A stretch of DNA of 64,000 bases, from assembly GCA_016180945.1 (NCBI GenBank), contig JACPAG010000005.1, positions 51,611-115,610 of the forward strand, given 5' to 3'. This document shows, piece after piece, positions 48,901 to 57,300 of the stretch. The notes below the pieces were generated by a model. The model had not been told where the DNA came from, did no database searches, and worked only from the letters and a program-made list of their open reading frames with translations. Within the stretch, counting starts at the first letter, position 1. Every line of letters starts with the position of its first letter. The DNA comes from Candidatus Aenigmatarchaeota archaeon (lineage in GTDB: Archaea; Aenigmatarchaeota; Aenigmatarchaeia; GW2011-AR5). The translations under genes and the position numbers were made by a program.

Positions 48901-49215
48901 GAAGTGCTTTACCACGTCGCCGGATACGTTAGCAACAAGCGTGTAATTGCCGGCGCTTGTCAATGAAAATGTAGAATTGAACTGGCCCGACGAGTTGGTT
49001 ACGAATGTTGACGTATTTACAGTACTGTCCGAGACGTCTTTTATAGTGAACACGACGGAAACGTTTGATATTGCCGTGACATTTATCTTCACGGTGCCGA
49101 CGGCGAATATGGATTCGTTTACCGAGTAGGTGTATTTGTCAGTTGTGAGAGAAGGGTCATACGCATACGTAACAGAAGCCAGCAGCAAGAAAACAAAAAT
49201 AAATTTTCTGTTCAT
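42979..49215 (-). CDS. Giant secreted surface protein (2078 aa), macroglobulin/Ig-like repeats
   Basis: Signal peptide MNRKFIFVFLLLASVTYA; more than 10 repeats of ...WxSGFYxVxVxVN...GxFxVKxF; Gly-rich insert GGGDMGVPSGGGGGGGAPAP. Confidence 0.85.
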   Translation of the reverse strand: MNRKFIFVFLLLASVTYAYDPSLTTDKYTYSVNESIFAVGTVKINVTAISNVSVVFTIKDVSDSTVNTSTFVTNSSGQFNSTFSLTSAGNYTLVANVSGDVVKHFIKVLPYAKILLSLNRPSYTSGATGAVTVTVVDINSRGVASQGVTASIRTVNGTLHTSLSACTTDSLGQCQINFTAPTDDGSYLIEVNNFENSVLLVVGGYDAFMKISPSIAGKSQNVTVRVTVKNSNGNGITASTRQLVVTAPNGTQTTLASMTPANDSSGASLTGVYEDKLSFSSEGAYEVKVTIQPQSSNLTRELKGGFTVSSYLIEVVSWPGLTTLFTPGETVSLGIRLRNGSSNEFMRTTQCGSGSCTTSLSSATVLDSSGVATGYAISVSEQTSLSLYRMDIALPSTAKSGNYKVKISLNDTFGTGSGDGYFTVQFAKAKMRAVDKFPNGVSKETFLPGKQIVLELAVNNASGAVNITGVSSYSIRDDKGNDKTSIFGTGVTYSGNNNKSYINITAPNKGGRYIAKAKLNTLLGSVDAEGSLFVDVLEIEIRPAAIGGGSGGGFTPFGGPGYMFAFRPNDTVSLQVTLTTASEKRGSEGFMSMGKGGSAAGGHSVGVGGMFGIGGGTAVQGGQVIIDKIINLNTDEDATSSTTITNCITDSTGRCTLSVQSNTNGQNWTGGFYIVFVNVTTSDNQSDEGEGFFEVRRYFVNVQTKAATAKNATSSGFMSFNDWFIGPDDNINVSIRIIEPGTWQSVNLNGNATIQGVFYTGNMGEFIFPPKLQDGTTATANITNSIASAVIPAPSGGWKSGFYIVKVLVNVSGVLDTGESFLMVKIYQGFGMPVNPVTNQADFTVSSTENASIKINVFDVKSNRPAENLTVTLNKILSFESFPPSEITYDKTAVATGTTDSNGQVVITLPAPSGGWATGNFLSNFDVTNGTVTDSIQGFFQVKNFFAELSGAKWRFASNETISFNVTVSSDPSWMRQTFGGGCPPGDPMCASGGGDMGVPSGGGGGGGAPAPITVNHTFVPFNSSVDLDNDGFMDINITGLASPGFMFNLTGNLSAAQNYPVPQNYSVAPNFWCFNTIYCQQSPAPVGGNLTNGLDGVDCDAPAGTYSNTTTHNMSGPSIFCVNTTSGTRYKVQSEFVNASGINIGFTRHISGAVGGIAPPNLSGTQGFSYYNATLRSVRVVKFDFTTGETLQRQGTDYNLTSATGSTIGDGNIVIPGVGSFKLVPLDSGQSGTWSSGFYRVIAELNITPSSSDTAESGFSIETFFTNCYRSSWGAVSSGTSITIRCDVTDPGSNGAYASQVDMEVESIKNIFTFQDVSTGWASNRNFTAATRTTATIQLNQTLGNGQYEARIKLNASASDVKRQSVWFEVKDFEPSFYSERWSYSSSDNVRLRAQGISGNLYLPVNLSFTGSSPELVVYRYDKSTGTKSTVSGITISITNSSDQLWPYNATLINLTKSGGWDEGSYEVVANITRMNAARTTPTGSDVNVRTWFEVRLFEVWGWSESWSNHPKSNVSLRVHVGTSGAGYSFYNGIVNATITAVTNTRTGTVLARGTDYTATNATANPSSAGDLNVSIIPVTSLPVGQYRATVRVTDCNPDCSSGKSVTTDVWFEVKAFQLSISASRYEYASTDDVDIWLSAYSPGGGSFNLTDARIIYLSKCTISACTTVNLSTLNTVFSNTGGNTLKILSTSNLATGWYWANILVNDTQNATDTGGASFQIKSFGVSGYVPNPSSTRYSYYINESIVLNVTGTPETNITNATLSIWDCPPQGSCVEKKLERTIGHVLSAKNELVNITPPGFNNTWPTGSWGWAGYSINVNAKKGNDTTTFWTYAGVQFPSPWNITGLYTNGPTANITANVTVFVDYDSTQRLANATVNVSRVLASSTWTEMNTTANAWNTTGNVTNLNGFARVTIRPNVTNFNWTMGGAAFEIIVQYGNATTKGYYYTTIAQKTFYISSKSLKNSTLGGANTQTLVTAPNCPNNCPYNLTVRLYNPTYNPDATVSIAVTTSRLNSSATVNNRSAAVLTAQSIPAGAFPQFNFTYNVTGITNVTHVIQLTPTSSDFSAQSTSFSYTSA

Positions 49216-49557
49216 TATCCCCTTTGCTCCGCAAAGTCGATTGCCATATTATTTATTCGTACGCTTTGACAATTGTCCTAAATTAGATAAATCATGTCCA
49301 AACGTTGTATATAAAGATTTTGGATGCTACAAAACGACTTTGAGCAGCGTAAAAATTGACAAATTACGAGTACATTACATAAGCCCTTTTCTTTCTTTTC
49401 CTAAAAGAAAGAAACGCCCTTGGGTTTAAAGAAAGAAAATTAAGCGGGTTCTACACTATTTATTTATTTGCCGACATATAAGGGAGATTAGAAAGAATGA
49501 ATCGTTTCGTAAGGGAAGTAGGGTTGATAAGGGCGGAACCGTAGGTTCTGCACTTAT

Positions 49558-49723
49558 GCTGGATTGACAGAGCGGCCATCTGAAAAGACTGCAAATGTAC
49601 CTGCCTGCAGAGGCTTTTTCGTCGAATGGGCTGACGCACAGCTGTGCGTCTAGTTGTAAAGAAAAACCCTGGAAAAAGAAAAGCGGCGAGCAGGGTAGGG
49701 GAGTTCGACTCTCCCATCCAGCT
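49558..49723 (+). tRNA. tRNA-Cys(GCA) with ~16-18-nt D-loop insert and ~78-nt intron at 37/38
   Basis: GCTGGAT TG ACA GAGCGGCC[ATCTGAAAAGACTGCAAA]TGT A CCTGC CTGCAG [49611-49688] A GCAGG GTAG GGGAG TTCGACT CTCCC ATCCAGC T. Confidence 0.8.
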
Positions 49724-49726
49724 TTC
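49707..49726. repeat. 16-bp direct repeat, tRNA-Cys 3' end (att-like, left copy)
   Basis: TCTCCCATCCAGCTTT; repeated at about 51280-51296. Confidence 0.7.
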
Positions 49727-49833
49727 AGTCCAACAGTATCAGAGCTTCAGGATTTGTGGTGTAAAAAAGGGTATTTAAATGGGATACTCTTATATATCGT
49801 TCTGGTTAATTAACTAGTGTCGGTGATAAATAT

Positions 49834-50049
49834 ATGACAACTACAATTATGAAGGATGTAAATACAGAGGCACTCAAACACTTAGATGCAAATTTATACG
49901 AAGGTTTCTGTGTAGGTCTTGCTGATGGAAAAGTTGTTGTCAAGAGTCCTTCTATTAAAAAGGTCATGGCAACTCTCAACATGACTTATAGCGATAAAAA
50001 AACCGCAATAATGACATTCCCCAAAAAGAATAAGATTTTAGTTCTATAA
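49834..50049 (+). CDS. Small protein, possibly DUF5678-like
   Basis: LYEGFCVGLADGKVVVKSPSIKKVMATLN; immediately precedes the retropepsin-like ORF. Confidence 0.5.
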   Translation: MTTTIMKDVNTEALKHLDANLYEGFCVGLADGKVVVKSPSIKKVMATLNMTYSDKKTAIMTFPKKNKILVL

Positions 50050-50065
50050 ATTCAATGAAATCGTT

Positions 50066-50512
50066 ATGAAAGAATTTATTTTTGAATACATTCTTTTTCC
50101 TCTTGTAGAAACTGAAAGTAACCAGTTAATTCGTAAAAAGAGGCCTATAGCTCTTTTACCGTTCGTTCTGCCAGAAATGACAATTGAAGATAACACAACA
50201 AGGATAGCAGCATTGATAGATTCCGGCGCCGACAAATCTGTCTCTTTCAAAGAGATAGGAGAGGGTTTAGGATTGAAATTTTTTGGTCAAGCAACAGAAC
50301 CTATTAGCGGTATCTCAGGCGAAACGAAGGCATGGAAATTGCCCATAAAAGTGAAGATAGGAGATGAAGAGTTTGTCATTGAAATTAATTGGATGGATAA
50401 AGAAATGGATGCCAATTCTGACTATCCTTTTGTTCTAGGGCGTGAAGGAATTTTTGACAAATTTGACATAGAATTCAAGAGTAACAGTAAGATAATCTTC
50501 AGAAAAGCCTAG
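50066..50512 (+). CDS. Retropepsin-like aspartyl protease
   Basis: AALIDSGADKSVS (D-S-G-A motif) ...YPFVLGREGIFDKFDIEF. Confidence 0.75.
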   Translation: MKEFIFEYILFPLVETESNQLIRKKRPIALLPFVLPEMTIEDNTTRIAALIDSGADKSVSFKEIGEGLGLKFFGQATEPISGISGETKAWKLPIKVKIGDEEFVIEINWMDKEMDANSDYPFVLGREGIFDKFDIEFKSNSKIIFRKA

Positions 50513-50641
50513 TGCTTTCTCTTGTTATCGGGTGGGCAGTCATAAAAATTCTACAGATAATTCTTACGGCTTTGTTTACCGGCATAGGCACGACTACTGA
50601 ATAAAGAAGGTAAAAGAAGGGCTAAGAATCACCAGGAAAAG

Positions 50642-51187
50642 TTATGAGATTCTTGTCAAGGGCTCAGTACAGCTCATTGTACAGTCCTTTTCAACTTTAC
50701 TTTCACAATAGCGGTGTACAGAGCCATCGAATATTTTATTTTCCTTTCCAGATATACTGCATTTAGCGGTATCAAAACCTTCTTTACATTCGACTTCTGT
50801 AGGTGATTTGAAAGTTTGTGATGGGCACAGATCTGTAGGAGCATTGTCATATTTTATCTCCGAAACACAAATGCAAATACTTATGCAGGATAGAGTGCCT
50901 TTTCCTAGATAAGTTGCTCCACTATCCAATACTCTATTTTTTCCATCACAATTAGCTAATCTCATTTCATAACCTTGGTCATCACGAAGATAGTTTGTTC
51001 TATCGATACCTAAAGATTGAACTAGTTTACCAGAAATCATTATCTCTTTACTCTCGTACTTGGTAGTATTTTTCAATATGTCTCCTATACTTATGCTACC
51101 AAATTGTGCAATGGGACTATTTGATAGTGATGTGCATCCAGAAACTACTATAATCAATAGAAGGAAAAGAAACCAAACTTTGTCCAT
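50642..51187 (-). CDS. Lipoprotein with OB-fold-like domain
   Basis: MDKVWFLFLLLIIVVSGCTSLSNSP lipobox; EIMISGKLVQSLGIDRTNYLRDDQGYEMRL. Confidence 0.65.
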   Translation of the reverse strand: MDKVWFLFLLLIIVVSGCTSLSNSPIAQFGSISIGDILKNTTKYESKEIMISGKLVQSLGIDRTNYLRDDQGYEMRLANCDGKNRVLDSGATYLGKGTLSCISICICVSEIKYDNAPTDLCPSQTFKSPTEVECKEGFDTAKCSISGKENKIFDGSVHRYCESKVEKDCTMSCTEPLTRIS

Positions 51188-51279
51188 GTTTCTCATGGAT
51201 AATGATTCAATAATCTTTTTAAGCCCTAAAACCAATAATTGAGTCGGGTAAGCTTAGGAATTTACGGACTACCTTCTCC

Positions 51280-51296
51280 CATCCAGCTTTTTATTC
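51280..51296. repeat. 16-bp direct repeat of tRNA-Cys 3' end (att-like, right copy)
   Basis: TCTCCCATCCAGCTTT without the rest of the tRNA. Confidence 0.7.
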
Positions 51297-51366
51297 TTTG
51301 CATGAAAAGTTGTCGCATGGAAAAATTTGAATATCTAAGATGAACATTATTTGCTGCAGTAGAAGG

Positions 51367-54300
51367 CTATTTCTTCACGGCATTCTCAAGACTAATAACC
51401 AGGCTCTGTATAAATACAGTTCCTCTTTCCATCCATACGCTGCCCGCAACCTTGCCGTCCAAAAACTCGCTGTAGCCTGCATGACTTGGAGTAATGCACC
51501 CAAACAGCGTAGACTGCGATGTGTTTTTGCTGTTTACAAATCCGTATGAGTACGAGGCTGGGGCGGGAACCATTGTGTAATCCAGGTTCTCACCAGTGTC
51601 AAGGAGGTCGCTGCTTAAGGTGAAGTCAAAGCATATACTGCCTATAGAACTGTAGGTCGAGCCGAAATCGATTGAATAAGCTGTATAATTGGTTGTTATA
51701 GAGTTTCCTGCTAAGCATGCGTCAGTACCTCCTTCGCTAGGCAGTGCATTTAGCGGATTAACCTTTACACATGCCGGCGAACACACTGTTCCGCTAGCTG
51801 AGGCTGATATTATGCTGGCTATTGATGATGTAACAGATGGGTAATTGCAGACTGCACTGCAAGAACCTGTCGTTCCACTACAACCTGTTGCAATTACAGT
51901 GGAGTTACAATTAATTGTTATAGTATTTGGTGACGCGATTAAGTTGCTGTAGTTGACTGTTGTAATTGAATTAAATGGACCTACGCCTGAATAAGGATTT
52001 GCTGACAATGAGCATGACGGCGCTGGTGACGGCGAAGATGGGGGTGGCGGCGTAGGATTGTTTTTTGATGTATTCTTCACGGCATTCTCAAGACTAATAA
52101 TTAAACTCTGTACATACACAGTTCCGCGTTCCATCCATACGCTGCCCGCAACCTTGCCGTCCAAAAACTCGCTGTAGCCCGCATGACTTGGCGTAATGCA
52201 CCCAAACAGCTTAGACTGCGATGTGTTTTTGCTGTTTACAAATCCGTATGAGTACGAGGCTGGGGCAGGTATCATTGAGTAAGATAGCTTCTCACCAGGA
52301 TCAAGAGGATTGTTGCTCAATGTAAAGTCAAAGCATATACTGCCTATAGAACTGTAGCTCGAGCCAAAATCGATTGAATAAGCTGTATAATTGGTTGTTA
52401 TAGAGTTTCCTGACAGATCGGCTTTCTTGCTGACTTTGATATATATAGTTTCCGTGTCGGATAGTTTACCGTCGCTTACCACGAAAGTAACCTGATAAGC
52501 GCCAACCTGTCCTAAGCCAGGTGTCCATGAAAATACCTGGTTGTTGAATGCCGCGCCTTGAGGGAGGTTATATGCTGAATAAGTCAGCACATCATTGACG
52601 GGATCTGGGTCTTTTGCAACGATGGTAAATGCCAATAACTCCCCTTCGTTTACCGACATGCCGCCTATAGCATTTAACTCAGGCGCATCGTTGACATTTT
52701 CTACGTATATCTGATATGTTTGCAGAACATAAGACCCATTTGAGTCTGTCGCCTTAACTATGACTGCATGCGATTTTGCGGCCTGTTCATTTGTTGGCAT
52801 CCACGATATTATGCCTGTACTGCTGGATATCGTCATGCCAACAGGTGAAATATCCAAAGAATACCTGTGGAATTCTTTGGGCTTCCTTGTCCTGAAATCA
52901 TCGTCGTCGCTCTCTACATCGTATTTGTACAACTCTTCTTCTGTTGCCTTTGTTATTGGCACGCTTGTAATTATCGGCATATCATTGTTATTTTCTACGG
53001 CGATCTCGAAAGTCTGGGCAGCAGAAGCTCCAAACGAATCGGCTACCGTGACTTTAACAATATAGCTGTCGCCAGCTTGTGCATTGGTCGGATTCCATGA
53101 TATTATGCCAGTAATACTGTCCATGGTCATGTTTTCTGGCGCTTGCAATAGTGAGAACGATAATTTATCGCCAGTCTTTGTATTGATATCCTCATCAACG
53201 GCATCGATGTCATACAAGTACGATATCTCTTCTGTGGCTTTTGTTACTGGCGATGATGCTATAACTGGTTGCCTATTCACATCGTTAACTGTTATGGTTA
53301 TCGTTTCTGTATCGGATAAATCGCCGTCGCTTGCATTAAATGTAACTTGATAAATGCCTGACTGGTTGAAGTTTGGAATCCATGAAAATTCATTGCCGTC
53401 AAATGTAGCGCCTAGGGGCAGACTGAAAGCGGCAATTGTTACGTTATCGTCATCGGTTATGCTGACACTGAATCGCAGGGTCATGTTTTCGCTGACTGTT
53501 TTATTACCTATAGCACTAATTACGGGAGCCATATTCGCGCGGATATCTGCCCGCTGTATGCCTGACTTCCATTTCAATGACGGTCTTGCTGTAATGCCAT
53601 TAATCTTAATCGTTATAGTGTCATTGTCTATCCCGCCTTCTTTTTCAGCAGTAGCAGGGTCGTCAGATGAAATTACGATATCATAAAATCCGTTTACTGC
53701 GGCCATGGTTGCGAACAGCGTGCCGTTTATGTAAGCTTTGATTGCCGTGCCGTTTGGTGCTAATGAACTGTTTATTGCCGCATTGCCCCAGTATTCTGAC
53801 GGCGGCAGGAGCGATTGAGAATTTGCGCTCTGAGAACTGAGAATCCCTAAGGCAAGCGGCTGCGCGCTCTGCCCTATTTTCCATGCCGCATCTGTGATGG
53901 CATCTATCCAATACCCGCTTCCAGGGGACATATTTTTCAGGCTGTTCAGGAAGTCAGGCTTTTCTGGCGTATACGTTTTCCATCCTTTTAAGCTTGAATC
54001 GTACGCGAATACAGACCTGTACTTGCTGTTTATAGAAGCCATGGCTTTGGTAGTTTCCATTGAAGTGATGTAAGGATATCCTGCCAGATTCCAACCGCTC
54101 TTCAGTTGTATAGGCACATTTAGCGATATGCCATAAACTTGAAGCGTATCAGCTGCCTGCATATAAATCCAGAAGCCCAGCGTTTCATTTATGCTTTTCA
54201 GCTTGTTCAAGAACTCCGGCTTTTCCGGATTGTAAGTTTTCCATTCGTTATCGGCAAATGCAAATATGCCGTTGTAATTCCCGTCCAGAGAGGACAGAAC

Positions 54301-57300
54301 GCCTTTTATCGCAGTATCCATTGGCCTTACGGGTACGGATATCAGATTCCATTCGCCTGCCAGCGGAAGGCTGAATGATTTTATCGTGTCGCTGATTATA
54401 ACCGCATGCTCTTTGCTGGCCATTAATTTACCGTCTGAAACAGCTGCTGTTATTATGTGCGATCCTGCATCCTCATAGCCCGTTATCCATTGGTACGAAT
54501 TGTTTGTTGAGACTTCTTTCCCGTCGATTTTAATGCTGTACGTTATCGTATCGTTATCCGGGTCGGAAGCCGATGCAACAATTCTTATTATATCGGTTTC
54601 ATTAAATGAAGTTCCATTAAATGGCACTAATGAAATTAGAGGTGCCCTGTTTGTGTCTATAACTGTAATGGTCAGGGCTTGCGAATCCTGAAGCGTGCCA
54701 TCCGACACGGCTATTAAAACAGGGTATACGCCGGCATCGTCATAACCGGTTTGCCATGAAACCGCATTATTTGCCAGATTAAACCTTGTGTCGTTTACAG
54801 AATAAATCAGAATGTCGTTGTCCGGGTCTGCTGCCGCAATGGCGAATGCAAGAAGCTGCCCTTCCTCAACTACTTTATTTCCTATCTGGGCAAGCTTAGG
54901 AGGCCTGTCCACATTTGACACAACAATTTTCACTGTTTTGCTGTCGGACAGGCTGCCGTCGGAGACGGCGAAGCCGAAATGATAAATGCCCGCGTCCTCG
55001 AAGGTTGTGTGCCATGCATATGTATCATTCACCATGCTGCCTTTGCTGGCATTCGTGGAATAAACTAAGATGTCCTCATCCGGATCTGTTGCATTAAGTG
55101 TAATAATCAGTGTTCCGTTTTCTGCAACAGTCTGGTCATTGACCGGATTTAATACGGGGGCGGCATTAACATCCAGCACGGTTATCGTAATGTTCTGTTC
55201 GTCTGAAAGCTCTCCGTCGCTAACGCTTACTGCAACCACGTAAATTCCTGCGTCGTTAAAGGTAGTTTTCCACGTTCCGTTGCTATTAAGCGGAGTAGCG
55301 AATGAAAATATAAGTTCTCCGCCGTCCGGGTCTGTTGCGCCTGGAATTATCACAACAGTTTCATTCTCCTTCACTGTTACGTTATTGATATGCGCAAGCA
55401 CAGGAGGACGGTTGAGATTCTTCACTATAATCTTGACTGTTTGCGTTGCATTATCTATTCCGTCGCTTGCCGTAACATTAACGCCGTATTCGCCTGCAGA
55501 ATTGTAATCCGTCTGCCACGCACCGCTGGAGTTAAGCGGAGCAGAATAAAATAGCATTGTGCTGTCGTTATCCGGATCAGTTACCATTGGCTTTATCTGC
55601 ACCATCTCTGTCTCGTTAACTGTTATGTTTTCTATTTTCTCTATCAGTGGTGCCCGATTCACCCAGATGTCAGTTCTGTAGATTCCGGGTTTCCACGACA
55701 GGAACGGCTTTGCAACTGCGCCATTAATCTTAACAACTATAGTGTCGTTCTCTACACCGCCTTCCTTTTCAGGCGTGCCAGAATCATCGGCTGGAATAGT
55801 GACATCATAAAATCCATCTACTGCAGCCATAGTTGCGAACAGCGCGTTGTTTATGTAAGCTTCTATTGCTGTGCCATTAGGCACCAAAGACCCGTTTATA
55901 GTCACGTTTCCCCAGTATTCTGACGGTATGGCTGGCGCTGCGCTAACTGTTACAAGAACATTCTGAAACACTGTGCTTTTCCCGTCGCTGACCGCCACAT
56001 TCACCGTGTAATTCCCTGCGTCACCTTCCTGCGTCTGCCATGTGAACGCATTGTCAGGTTCAACGGATGCAACACCTAAGCCCACTGGTGACAGTTTTTC
56101 AGGGAAATATATCTGCATGTCGTCGTAATATATATCTGTTCGTATTGGCCATTTGCCACTTCCCTGCCCATTTTCTACCGATACATAATTTACTGTTTCG
56201 AAATTGTCTCCGACTCCAGACCAAAGCGTAATATTATCAAGTAAAATGATGTAGGATGAAACATTCTTATTTATTCGAATCGTATGCCATAAACTAGCAT
56301 TGTATGTATATTTGGCTGTGAACACGGCATTGCCATTAATAAGTATATCCCAGTCATCATAGAAGTCATCAAGAGGCTTGACATTTTCCATTAGATGGAG
56401 AAAGGTTGTTCTAGATGTCCGTACACCAATCCACTTGCCGGTGTTATTGTCCCCTATCTTGAAGAATGGCCCGCTCAGGCTTCCTTTGCTATTGAATTTC
56501 ATACTGAAATTAAAGTTCGCAGGTATTTGCAATAGAGGCAGGACTCCAACAGTAGGAATATTAGGACCGTCATCAACTGTTCGAATATCAAGTGCGCCAT
56601 CTTTAATGTCGATGCTAGCTCCATCGTTTATTTGTTTGGCTATCCACGGCTTTATATCGGCGCGCTCAAAATTATCGGCAATGACATTTCCCCCGACAAA
56701 CCTCGGGTCGCTGGCGGAATACGTCAGCTCGTCGCCATCAGGGTCGCTTGTGTCAACGGCGAGCGTCACGTTCTCTTTTTCAGCGGCCTGCACGTCATCC
56801 ACGAACTTCAATGTTGGCGGCCTGTTGACGTCTTTTACCCTGACCTTCGCGGATTTTTGCACAGTATAAGCGCTGTCCTGGACTTGCACGTTAACGTCGT
56901 ATTCTCCAGCGCTGTTATAGTCCGTCTGCCAGACATCGGAATTGTTGAAAGGCGGCGATACCGAGACGGTGAAATTCTCGCCTGCCATGTCCATGATATG
57001 CAGATTCAGGTTCGCTGCCTCGCCTTCGTTGATACTGATGTTGCTGTTCAAATCCACTACCGGCTTGTAATTGTAAGATTCGTACTGAATAATCGGATTT
57101 AAAAATGTCAAAGTGCCTGACATATACGAAAGTGTAGAAATAGACATCTGGCATGGATTTTCACTGCAGGTGCTTAGATATCTTTGAATCGCATCGCCGA
57201 TTTCGATTGCTGGAATATACTTAGCGGCAATTGAATTTACCTTCAGGCCCCATGTTGCAAAATTGGAAGTGAACTGGATTGGCACGTTGCAATATCCTTC

